Shown in pieces: positions 8,256 to 17,287 of a DNA stretch of 64,000 nucleotides; the first letter of the stretch is position 1, and every line of letters starts with the position of its first letter. A program made the translations under genes and the position numbers. Source of the stretch: Rhodobacteraceae bacterium WFHF2C18 (lineage in GTDB: Bacteria; Pseudomonadota; Alphaproteobacteria; Rhodobacterales; Rhodobacteraceae); assembly GCA_002166865.1 (NCBI GenBank), contig NHTQ01000003.1:326001-390000 (forward strand), in the 5' to 3' direction. The notes below the pieces were generated by a model. It saw nothing but the letters and a program-made list of their open reading frames with translations. It was not told the origin of the DNA and made no database searches.

Positions 8256-9149
8256 CTATTGCGCCGCCTTCGGGGCGTGCACGACGTCGCTGAGATACCC
8301 CATCAGATCGTCGCGCAGATCATCCCGGGCCAGCGCGAAGGCGACGGTGGCTTGCAGGAACCCCGCCTTGGACCCGCAATCGAAACGGTGTCCGCTGAAA
8401 CGATATCCGAAGACCTCTTCTCCGCCCTCGCGCGCATCGGCGATAGCGTCGGTCAACTGGATCTCGCCGCCCGCACCCGTTTTCTTCTTGTTGAGTTGCT
8501 GAAGAACCTTCGGCGTCAGGATGTAGCGCCCGATCACCGCCAGATTGGACGGCGCGTCTTCGGGTGCCGGCTTTTCGATCATGCCCTTGGTCGACACGAC
8601 GGTGCCCATATCCTCCTTCACGTCGAGAATGCCGTAGGAACCGGTATTGTCCTCCGGTACCTCCATGCAGGCGACGAAATTGCCCTGCTTTTCCTCGAAG
8701 GCTTCGACCATCTGTGCCAGGCAGGGTTTTTCCGCCGCAACCACGTCATCGGGCAGGATCACCGCGAAGGGCTCATTCGCGATCAGGCGCCGCGCGCACC
8801 AGACCGCATGGCCCAGCCCGAGGGGCTTGTGCTGGCGCATGTAGGCAATCTCACCGCTGTCCATGTTGGTGGATTTGAGAAGGTCCAGAAGCTCCGTCTT
8901 TCCCTTGCGCCGCAGTTCCTGCTCCAGTTGCGGTGCATTGTCGAAATAATCCTCCAGCGCGCCCTTGCCGCGTGAAGTGACGAAAATGAACTCCTTGATG
9001 CCGGCAGCGCGCGCCTCGTCGATGGCGTATTGCACCAGGGGCCGGTCCACCAGCGTCATGATTTCCTTGGGAACCGATTTCGTCGCCGGCAGGAACCGGG
9101 TCCCCAATCCCGCCACCGGAAAAATCGCCTTGGTCACTTTCGCCCGCAT
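8256..9149 (-). CDS. galU: UTP-glucose-1-phosphate uridylyltransferase
   Basis: A 297-residue nucleotidyltransferase: GLGTRFLPATKSVPKEM-type signature near the N-terminus, KGALEDYFD, LGLGHAVW and ILPDDV, all characteristic of bacterial GalU. It makes UDP-glucose from UTP and glucose-1-phosphate. The ATG at 9149 is preferred over one at 9179 because GAGGAG lies six bases before it and the protein then begins MRAKVTKAIF. It heads the galU-galE pair. The upstream gap holds a 9-base inverted repeat that may be regulatory. Confidence 0.95.
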   Translation of the reverse strand: MRAKVTKAIFPVAGLGTRFLPATKSVPKEIMTLVDRPLVQYAIDEARAAGIKEFIFVTSRGKGALEDYFDNAPQLEQELRRKGKTELLDLLKSTNMDSGEIAYMRQHKPLGLGHAVWCARRLIANEPFAVILPDDVVAAEKPCLAQMVEAFEEKQGNFVACMEVPEDNTGSYGILDVKEDMGTVVSTKGMIEKPAPEDAPSNLAVIGRYILTPKVLQQLNKKKTGAGGEIQLTDAIADAREGGEEVFGYRFSGHRFDCGSKAGFLQATVAFALARDDLRDDLMGYLSDVVHAPKAAQ

Positions 9150-9212
9150 GCGCTGCTCCTCGCACTGCTTTTGTTTCAAGCGTTTCGCGCGTCCTGCTTC
9201 ATCACAGACAAT

Positions 9213-9248
9213 GACAAATTCCAGGTTGCATTAACACCCGAATTTGTC
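9213..9248. promoter_or_regulatory. inverted repeat GACAAATTC-N18-GAATTTGTC upstream of galU
   Basis: Two perfect 9-base arms (9213-9221 and 9240-9248), centres 27 bases apart, sit in the AT-richer gap between the kdsB stop and the galU start. It could be a dimeric operator for galU or a stem at the end of the kdsB transcript. The long 18-base loop and absence of a T-run argue against a simple terminator. Confidence 0.4.
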
Positions 9249-9270
9249 GGTTTTCGGGCTGGGAAAGCCC

Positions 9271-10071
9271 TTATTCCATGCGCATTTCCAACATCATTGC
9301 CTCAATGCGGGCGATATCCTCGGGATTGTTGAGCTCCCAGAAGGCCCGGCCCCGGCTTTCAACCTCAACGCAAAGAAGGGTTCCTCCATGCTCGATGAAT
9401 CGCAGTTGCTCCAGGCCCTCCAGCGATTCCAGAGGGCCAGTCTGCAACCCCGGATACGCTTGAAGCGCCGCGGGACGGTACGCGTAGACCCCGACATGGT
9501 GGTAGACCGGGGTGACCTCGTTATCCGCGTAGGCACGGCCCGTGTGGGGCACGACCTCCTTCGAGAAATACAGGGCGTGGTGGCGGCGATCGAAAACAGC
9601 GGTCGTGCCGCCGACCCGCCCCGCCGCGCGATCATGCAGGAATCCCCGCAATGCGCGGCCGTCGCAGCGCAGGACCGGCGTGGCCACCTCCGCCGCCGGA
9701 TCCGCGCGAAGCCCGTCGATCAAGGCCTCCACGAACCACGGCGGGGTCAGCGGCGCATCCCCCTGCAGGTTGACGATGATCCCGTGGTCTTCTCCGAGCC
9801 TTTCATAGGCTTCGGCGCAGCGCTCGGTCCCGTTGGCGCAGTCGGGCGACGTCATGACCACCTCGGCGCCGAAATCCTCGCAGGCATGCTGGATACGTGT
9901 GTCATCGGTGGCAACGACGACCCGGTCAACACCGGTCACGCCCTGGGCCGCGTCCCATGATCGCCGGATCAGGCTTTTGGACACACCAGTCGCCCCGCTC
10001 AACTCGGCCAGAGGTTTTCCCGGGTAGCGCGAGGAAGCGTAGCGCGCGGGGATGACGACAAGAATGCTCAT
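9271..10071 (-). CDS. kdsB: 3-deoxy-manno-octulosonate cytidylyltransferase-like protein (KdsB/KpsU family)
   Basis: A 266-residue CMP-Kdo synthetase-like enzyme: PARYASSRYPGKPL, VATDD, GTERCAEA, VNLQGDAPL, a YFSKEVVPH segment and ESLEGLEQLRF. The family normally has QGDEP; here the glutamate is alanine, and the usual GVDTPEDL near the C-terminus reads LNNPEDI. It would activate Kdo or a related ulosonate with CTP for LPS or a capsule linker. Start at 10071: the ATG overlaps the cysQ stop (ATGA), so the two are translationally coupled. The residue changes make the exact sugar less certain. Confidence 0.8.
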   Translation of the reverse strand: MSILVVIPARYASSRYPGKPLAELSGATGVSKSLIRRSWDAAQGVTGVDRVVVATDDTRIQHACEDFGAEVVMTSPDCANGTERCAEAYERLGEDHGIIVNLQGDAPLTPPWFVEALIDGLRADPAAEVATPVLRCDGRALRGFLHDRAAGRVGGTTAVFDRRHHALYFSKEVVPHTGRAYADNEVTPVYHHVGVYAYRPAALQAYPGLQTGPLESLEGLEQLRFIEHGGTLLCVEVESRGRAFWELNNPEDIARIEAMMLEMRME

Positions 10072-10868
10072 GCGGGCGCCTTGAGTTCGACACCCGGGGA
10101 ATGCGCGATGAAGAACGGGTTCTCGAAACCGGCTTTTCCGTAGCGTAGCGGTGCATGATCGTCGAAGCGAACGACGGCTCCCCCGGCCGCGCGCAGAACC
10201 GCGTGCCCTGCCGCCGTGTCCCACTCCATCGTGCGCCCAAGCCGAGGGTACAGATCCGCCTCGCCGGCCGCGACCAGACAGAACTTCAGGGAAGAGCCGG
10301 CGCTTGTCATGTCACGGACGTTGTACTTGGCGATGTAGGCGTCTGTCGCCTGGTCACGGTGGGACTTGCTGGCGACAACCATGAGCGCCTCGTTGTCCGG
10401 CGGCGCAACGCCGAGCGCGCGGAGCGTTCCCAAGCGGGTCATGGCGAAAGGGCCATCCTCCTCGGCGGCGCTGCCGTCTGCCAGGGTTTGGAACATGCGC
10501 TGCCGCGCGGGGGCATAGACCACGCCGCGCACGGGCACCCCGTTTTCGACATAGGCGATATTGACGGTGAAGTCGCCCCGGCGCTTCACGAACTCCTTTG
10601 TCCCGTCAAGCGGGTCCACGATCAGGAAGGTATCCGTTGTTTGTGCGTGGGAATCCGCCTGCTCCTCGGTCACCAGCGGCACGTCGGGAAAAGCCGCCCG
10701 CAGCCCGCGCGAAATGATCGCGTCGGCCGCCTCGTCGGCCTCGGTGACCGGGCTGTCATCGGATTTCACCTTCACGTTGAAGTCATCCGCCTCGTAGATT
10801 TCCAGGATCCTTTCACCGGCCTCCAAGGCGAGGCGGCGCATTTCGCTTGCAAGTCTTTCGTAATCCAA
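10068..10868 (-). CDS. cysQ: 3'(2'),5'-bisphosphate nucleotidase CysQ
   Basis: A 266-residue member of the inositol-monophosphatase superfamily with the metal-binding TEEQ (about 67-70), DPLDGTKEF (85-93) and the C-terminal WDTAAGHAVLRAAGG. CysQ hydrolyses PAP (3'-phosphoadenosine 5'-phosphate), the product left by PAPS reduction and by sulfotransferases. The start is TTG at 10868 with AGGAG seven bases upstream. It is translationally coupled to kdsB, and a double sulfotransferase is encoded in the same region, which suggests PAP removal for sulfated glycan synthesis in addition to sulfur assimilation. Confidence 0.9.
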   Translation of the reverse strand: MDYERLASEMRRLALEAGERILEIYEADDFNVKVKSDDSPVTEADEAADAIISRGLRAAFPDVPLVTEEQADSHAQTTDTFLIVDPLDGTKEFVKRRGDFTVNIAYVENGVPVRGVVYAPARQRMFQTLADGSAAEEDGPFAMTRLGTLRALGVAPPDNEALMVVASKSHRDQATDAYIAKYNVRDMTSAGSSLKFCLVAAGEADLYPRLGRTMEWDTAAGHAVLRAAGGAVVRFDDHAPLRYGKAGFENPFFIAHSPGVELKAPA

Positions 10869-11010
10869 AACCGGGCTCCTTGTCGGCCAGCCACGCGCAG
10901 AATGCAGCCGGATGTTGCGGGACAGCGACGGCGTCCTTATGGTATTTCCTCAACGGAACGGCAAGAATTCCGTGCAATACCGCATAGGGCAGTTCCGTCG
11001 CAGCAAGGTT

Positions 11011-11832
11011 ATGTTTCAAAACATCAAACCCAGATCGACTCTTCAATCCGCGCTCGTGATCGCGGAATTGGTGTACCACACAACTGTACGTAACGTGCGC
11101 AAGGGACATGCAAACGCCTTCATGGCCATCGTGAGCAACCTGTTCACGGCGATTATCCTGGTGCTGGCGTTCTACGTGATGTTCAGCGTCCTCGGTCTGC
11201 GCGGGGCCAAGCTGCGTGGCGACTTCCTGTTGTACCTTATGTCGGGTATTTTTCTGTTCCTCACGCATGTCAAAACAGTCGGGGCGGTCGCCGGCGCCGA
11301 AGGGCCTTCCTCACCGATGATGCAGCATGCGCCGATGAACACGATCATCTCGATCTCGGCGGCCGCCCTTTCAACTTTGTATATCCAGACGCTGACGCTC
11401 GTGGTGCTGCTTTTCGTCTATCACGTCGCGTTCACCCCGATCAGCATCGCAGAACCGGTACCGGCCTTCGGCATGTTTCTGTCGTCGTGGTTCGTAGGCG
11501 TGGCGGTGGGGCTTGTCCTGCTGGCATTGAAGCCCTGGTTTCCCACTTTCGTCGGCCTATTCACGATGGTCTACCAACGGGCCAACATGGTCGCCTCGGG
11601 AAAGATGTTCGTTGCCAACAGCCTGCCGAGCTTCATGCTGGCCATGTTCGACTGGAACCCGCTTTTCCACCTGATTGACCAGTGCCGCGGATTCACCTTC
11701 GTGAATTACTTCCCGCGGTATACGTCGATCGAATATCCGTTGTATGTTGGGATCGTCCTCCTGGTGATCGGCTTGATGGGGGAATTCTATACGCGGCAAT
11801 ACGCGTCTTTCAGCTGGAACGCGCGGCGATGA
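11011..11832 (+). CDS. ABC-2 type permease, polysaccharide export family (KpsM-like)
   Basis: A 273-residue integral membrane protein with about six hydrophobic segments (for example near residues 38-58, 70-86, 105-130, 145-170 and 240-262) and the pattern of ABC-2 permeases of polysaccharide exporters, such as WNPLFHLIDQCRGF before the last segments. It would form the channel for export of a surface polysaccharide. The usual partner ATPase (KpsT-like) is not in this window. The ATG at 11011 is preferred over an extended upstream start. Its stop overlaps the start of the next gene (ATGA). It is divergent from cysQ-kdsB across a 142-base gap. Confidence 0.8.
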   Translation: MFQNIKPRSTLQSALVIAELVYHTTVRNVRKGHANAFMAIVSNLFTAIILVLAFYVMFSVLGLRGAKLRGDFLLYLMSGIFLFLTHVKTVGAVAGAEGPSSPMMQHAPMNTIISISAAALSTLYIQTLTLVVLLFVYHVAFTPISIAEPVPAFGMFLSSWFVGVAVGLVLLALKPWFPTFVGLFTMVYQRANMVASGKMFVANSLPSFMLAMFDWNPLFHLIDQCRGFTFVNYFPRYTSIEYPLYVGIVLLVIGLMGEFYTRQYASFSWNARR

Positions 11833-12440
11833 AATGGTTGTGCGCCCTTTTCCTGCTTGTCGCCCCGGCCTTCGCCGCAGCACAGTCCCTGCCGGCCTTG
11901 TATGATGTGGAAGGCGTCGCCGAAGAAGATGTACTCAATATCCGGGCGCTCCCCGACGCATCGGCCCCGATCATCGGGGGGCTGGCACCGGACCGGACCG
12001 GCGTAGAGATCACGCGCCTCAACGAGCGGGGCACGTGGGGGCGGGTCAACGCCGGTGACCGCGCCGGCTGGGCCTCCATGTACTACCTTGCACGCCAGCC
12101 CGGGCAGCCCGCGGGCCGCTTACCTCGGCCGCTTCTGTGCACGGGAACCGAACCGTTCTGGAGCCTGGAAATCGGTGCGGACCCCTCAGCCATCTTCGAG
12201 GCGCCCGGACAGGCACCGCGTCGCTACCGCAACCTATGGGCCGTCACCTCGGCCAACCGAACTGACCGGTACGCCGTGATGGGAGACGGTTCCGATAACA
12301 GCCGACTGAGCGCGATGATCGGCCGGACAACCTGCACTGACGGAATGTCCGATCGCGCCTACGGCCTCGACATCGGCCTCCTGCTTCGCGGCGGTGATGG
12401 CACCGATTTTCTGTCGGGCTGCTGCCGGCTGCAGCGTTAA
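11829..12440 (+). CDS. secreted SH3-domain protein of unknown function
   Basis: A 203-residue exported protein. It has a signal peptide (about 1-19, cleavage after AAAQ), a bacterial SH3 domain (about 27-80: [14 protein letters not shown] ... GWASMYYL) and a C-terminal part with [15 protein letters not shown] and four cysteines, resembling COG3650-type periplasmic proteins. SH3b domains often bind peptidoglycan. Start coupling (ATGA) to the permease is seen directly; whether the two work together is inference. Its stop overlaps that of the convergent alkB gene by a few bases. Confidence 0.75.
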   Translation: MKWLCALFLLVAPAFAAAQSLPALYDVEGVAEEDVLNIRALPDASAPIIGGLAPDRTGVEITRLNERGTWGRVNAGDRAGWASMYYLARQPGQPAGRLPRPLLCTGTEPFWSLEIGADPSAIFEAPGQAPRRYRNLWAVTSANRTDRYAVMGDGSDNSRLSAMIGRTTCTDGMSDRAYGLDIGLLLRGGDGTDFLSGCCRLQR

Positions 12441-13042
12441 TCAACCACGCGCATCGTCAGATTGAGCCGCCCGCCCCCGGACAGAAGATCACAACTTCCG
12501 GGTCGAATCCGGTCGATGCCGTGGTAGACGAGCCGGGCTTCGCCGCGCAGGAGGAGTGCGTCCCCCGACCGCAACCAGACCGACCCTGTGCTTCCGCTGC
12601 GCTTGGTTCCACCGACGCGGAACAGCCCGTCGTCCCCGAGCGAAATCGAAAGGACAGGCCAGGAAAAATCCGTTTCGTCCCGGTCCTGGTGCAACCCCAT
12701 GCGCGCGCGGCCACGGTAAAGGTTGACGAGGCAGCAGTCTGGGTCGCGCTCGTCAGAGACCAAGGCCCGCCAAACCGCCAAAGCAGCCGCGGGGATCGGG
12801 GGCCACGGCTGGCCCTCCGGATGCCGGCGTTCGTAGCGGTACCCGCCACGATCCGAAAACCACCCGTACTTTCCAGCGGAGGTCATCTGGACGGACATCG
12901 GCTTGCCGTAAGGGGTCATCGGGGAAAAGAGCGGCGCGCGTCGAACCACCTCGCGGATCTCGTCCAGGAGGTCGACCTGCTCGGTTCGGCTCAGACAAGC
13001 CTAGTAAACCTCGACCCCCCTCAGGGTCAGTGTCGGTTGCAT
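12437..13042 (-). pseudogene. alkB: AlkB-type alkylated DNA repair dioxygenase, interrupted by an in-frame TAG at codon 14
   Basis: The long downstream part is an intact AlkB-like 2-oxoglutarate/Fe(II) dioxygenase: [17 protein letters not shown] carries the HxD iron ligands, a histidine follows in VYHGIDRI, and the C-terminal RLNLTMR supplies the 2OG-binding arginines. Reading upstream in the same frame, the N-terminus begins at an ATG at 13042 behind a GGAAGGAAGAGGG ribosome-binding site ([13 protein letters not shown]), then hits TAG at 13001-13003, then continues [19 protein letters not shown] into the dioxygenase. One base change restores a 201-residue protein. The only downstream start before the core is a GTG at 12949 without a clear ribosome-binding site. 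Pseudogene, recent nonsense mutation or sequencing error are all possible. Confidence 0.8.
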
Positions 13043-13110
13043 CACACCCTCTTCCTTCCGGGATCGCCCCCGCTTCACCAAGAAATTGCAAAATCCTCAG
13101 CTTTCCGGCG

Positions 13111-13142
13111 CTTGCAGGCCGAAATTGGCCTGCCTATATACG
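13111..13142 (+). promoter_or_regulatory. RpoH (sigma32) type promoter of dnaK
   Basis: CTTG (13111-13114) and CCTATATACG (13133-13142) are separated by 18 bases and fit the alphaproteobacterial heat-shock consensus CTTG-N17/18-CYTATnTnnG at every fixed position. It lies about 105 bases before the dnaK start. The spacer contains the inverted repeat GCAGGCC-N6-GGCCTGC (13114-13133), a possible operator. Confidence 0.8.
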
Positions 13143-13249
13143 CCACGAAGCGCGGCGATGCACCATCTTTGTCGCGGCACACAGGGGGCCGATGCCGGAA
13201 CGGGTCGTGTCTCCGTCAAAATCGCCTCAGAATGAAGGGATCGAAAAAC

Positions 13250-15169
<1,920 letters not shown>

Positions 15170-15193
15170 AGGCGTCCAGTAATGGGATCTGCG

Positions 15194-15220
15194 GGGCCGG
15201 TCCGTGCGTAGGACCGGCCC
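15194..15220 (+). terminator. perfect 10-bp hairpin between dnaK and dnaJ
   Basis: GGGCCGGTCC (15194-15203), a 7-base loop and GGACCGGCCC (15211-15220). There is no T-run, so it may be a partial terminator or an mRNA-stabilising stem that lets dnaK exceed dnaJ in expression. Confidence 0.55.
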
Positions 15221-15247
15221 TCGCTATTGTCCAAGAAGGAGTTCCCA

Positions 15248-16402
15248 ATGGCCAAACGCGACTATTATGAAGTGCTCGGCATCTCCAAGGGCGCCTCGGC
15301 GGACGAGATCAAGAAGGCCTATCGCAAAAAGGCCAAGGAACTGCATCCCGACCGAAACACGGACAATCCGAATGCCGAGTCCGAGTTCAAGGAAGCCGGC
15401 GAAGCCTACGATGTTCTGAAAGACCCCGAGAAGAAGGCCGCCTATGACCGCTTCGGGCATGCGGCCTTCGATGGCGGCATGGGCGCGGGCGCCCGTCCCG
15501 GCGGTGGATTCGGCGGCGCAGGACAGGGAGATTTCGCCTCGGCCTTCTCGGATGTCTTCGACGATCTGTTCGGCGACTTCATGGGCGGCCGCGCAGGCGC
15601 CGGCCGGCAACGTGCAGCCCGTGGGTCCGACCTGCGCTACAACATGCGTGTCACGCTGGAAGACGCCTATTCCGGACTGCAGAAAACCATAACGGTCCCG
15701 ACCTCGGTTCCCTGCGATGCCTGCGAGGGGTCGGGCGCCGAGGGTGGCGCCGAACCGACCACCTGCCCGACCTGTTCAGGCATGGGCAAGGTGCGCGCCC
15801 AGCAGGGCTTTTTCACGGTCGAACGCACTTGCCCCACTTGCGGCGGGATGGGCCAGATCGTCAAGAATCCCTGCAAGGTCTGCCAGGGCCAGGGCCGGGT
15901 CGAGAAGGACCGTGCGCTGAACGTGAACATCCCCGCCGGTGTTGAGACAGGAACCCGGATCCGACTTGCCGGCGAGGGCGAGGCCGGAATGCGCGGCGGT
16001 CCGCCGGGCGATCTTTACATCTTCATCGAGGTCGCCCAGCACGAACTTTTCGAACGCGAGGGCACGGACCTCTACTGTCGCGTTCCGGTCTCGATGACCG
16101 CGGCGGCCCTTGGCGGCGACATCGAGGTGCCGACGATCGACGGGGGCCGCTCTCGTGTGAAGATCCCCGCCGGGAGCCAGTCAGGGCGGCAAATGCGCCT
16201 GCGCAACAAGGGGATGCCGGCCCTCCGTGGCGGCGGATATGGTGACATGTTCATCGAATTGGCCGTCGAGACGCCCGTGAACCTGACCGCTAAGCAGAAA
16301 GACCTGCTGCGCGAGTTCGAGAAGCTGTCTGAGGACAACAACCCCGAAAGCCACAGTTTCTTCAAGTCGGTCAAGAGCTTCTGGGACAGCATGAAAAGCT
16401 GA
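15248..16402 (+). CDS. dnaJ: co-chaperone DnaJ (Hsp40)
   Basis: A 384-residue class I DnaJ: J-domain (1-70) with the HPD tripeptide at 33-35, a glycine-rich linker (about 75-120: [17 protein letters not shown]), a zinc domain with four CxxCxGxG repeats ([32 protein letters not shown]) and C-terminal substrate-binding domains. It delivers clients to DnaK and stimulates its ATPase. The ATG at 15248 has AAGGAG upstream. It is co-oriented with dnaK and probably reads through the hairpin between them. Confidence 0.97.
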   Translation: MAKRDYYEVLGISKGASADEIKKAYRKKAKELHPDRNTDNPNAESEFKEAGEAYDVLKDPEKKAAYDRFGHAAFDGGMGAGARPGGGFGGAGQGDFASAFSDVFDDLFGDFMGGRAGAGRQRAARGSDLRYNMRVTLEDAYSGLQKTITVPTSVPCDACEGSGAEGGAEPTTCPTCSGMGKVRAQQGFFTVERTCPTCGGMGQIVKNPCKVCQGQGRVEKDRALNVNIPAGVETGTRIRLAGEGEAGMRGGPPGDLYIFIEVAQHELFEREGTDLYCRVPVSMTAAALGGDIEVPTIDGGRSRVKIPAGSQSGRQMRLRNKGMPALRGGGYGDMFIELAVETPVNLTAKQKDLLREFEKLSEDNNPESHSFFKSVKSFWDSMKS

Positions 16403-16409
16403 CCTGCCA

Positions 16410-16450
16410 GCCTCACGCCGGTCACAGGTCAGTGGTCACCGGCGTGAGGC
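16410..16450 (+). terminator. 13-bp stem-loop after dnaJ
   Basis: GCCTCACGCCGGT (16410-16422) pairs with ACCGGCGTGAGGC (16438-16450) across a 15-base loop. It starts 8 bases after the dnaJ stop. No T-run follows, but the position and stem strength suggest the end of the dnaKJ transcript. Confidence 0.55.
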
Positions 16451-16471
16451 CACCCCGATCCGCGGTTTGGC

Positions 16472-16489
16472 ATTAACCCTTCCCTAACC
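16472..16489 (+). promoter_or_regulatory. CtrA-box-like sequence upstream of radC
   Basis: TTAACC (16473-16478) and CTAACC (16484-16489) give TTAA-N7-CTAA, one mismatch from the alphaproteobacterial CtrA consensus TTAA-N7-TTAA. It lies 22 bases before the radC start. A single near-match may be chance. Confidence 0.3.
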
Positions 16490-16510
16490 CAGGTGCGGCA
16501 CCCTGCTGGT

Positions 16511-17272
16511 ATGTCCCAGCCGCCCGCATTCTCCGAAATGCCCCTGCCGTTGTTTACCGGTGACGAGGCCGCGGCGCGGCCCGTGGACCAAGAAAGACTG
16601 CCCTCCTACATCCGCGATCACCGTAAGCGGCTGCGCAACCGCTTCCTCACCGGCGGGGCACAAGCCGTGCCGGACTACGAGCTTCTGGAACTCGTCCTGT
16701 TCCGGGCCATCCCACGCCGGGATGTCAAACCCTTGGCGCGCTCCCTTCTGGACCGGTTCGGAGACTTCAACGGGGTTCTGTCCGCGCCGCCCGAACGGTT
16801 GAGCGAGGTCCCGGGCGTGGGTGAGGCAGTCGTGTGTGAGCTCAAGGTGGTCGAGGCAGCCGCGCACCGGCTCTCTCGCGCACGGGTCGTCCAGCGGCAG
16901 GTGATCTCTTCCTGGGACGCCTTGCTGGATTATTGCCACACCACGATGGCACACCGTGAAACGGAACAGTTCCGCGTTTTCTACCTGGACCGGAAGAACG
17001 TGCTCATCGCCGACGAGGAACAAGCGCGCGGCACCGTGGATCACGTGCCCGTCTATCCGCGCGAAGTCGTCAAGCGCGCCCTGCACCTCAACGCCAGCGC
17101 GCTGATCCTCGTCCACAACCACCCTTCCGGTGATCCGACTCCCTCGGAAGCCGACGTCGCGGTCACCCAACGGGTCCAGGCCGCGGCTGAAACTCTCGGC
17201 ATCACGCTGCACGATCACATCATCATCGGCCGATCCTGCGAGATGAGTTTCCGTGCACAGGGCCTGATCTAG
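16511..17272 (+). CDS. radC: RadC family JAB-domain protein
   Basis: A 253-residue protein with a helix-hairpin-helix-like N-terminal part (LSEVPGVGEAVVCELKVV) and a C-terminal MPN/JAB domain carrying the JAMM metal motif HNHPSGDPTPSEAD, as in all RadC proteins. The biochemical function is unsettled; involvement in recombination repair was proposed and later doubted. The ATG at 16511 gives the usual start; a GTG at 16493 is in frame but adds a poor extension. No good ribosome-binding site is visible, so a leaderless message is possible. Confidence 0.9.
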   Translation: MSQPPAFSEMPLPLFTGDEAAARPVDQERLPSYIRDHRKRLRNRFLTGGAQAVPDYELLELVLFRAIPRRDVKPLARSLLDRFGDFNGVLSAPPERLSEVPGVGEAVVCELKVVEAAAHRLSRARVVQRQVISSWDALLDYCHTTMAHRETEQFRVFYLDRKNVLIADEEQARGTVDHVPVYPREVVKRALHLNASALILVHNHPSGDPTPSEADVAVTQRVQAAAETLGITLHDHIIIGRSCEMSFRAQGLI

Positions 17273-17287
17273 TCACTCCGGGCACTG

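Noticed and set aside
12521..13249. In-frame upstream extension of dnaK by over 240 codons
   Set aside because: It runs antisense through alkB and across the RpoH promoter; DnaK proteins begin at the ATG at 13250, which has its own ribosome-binding site.
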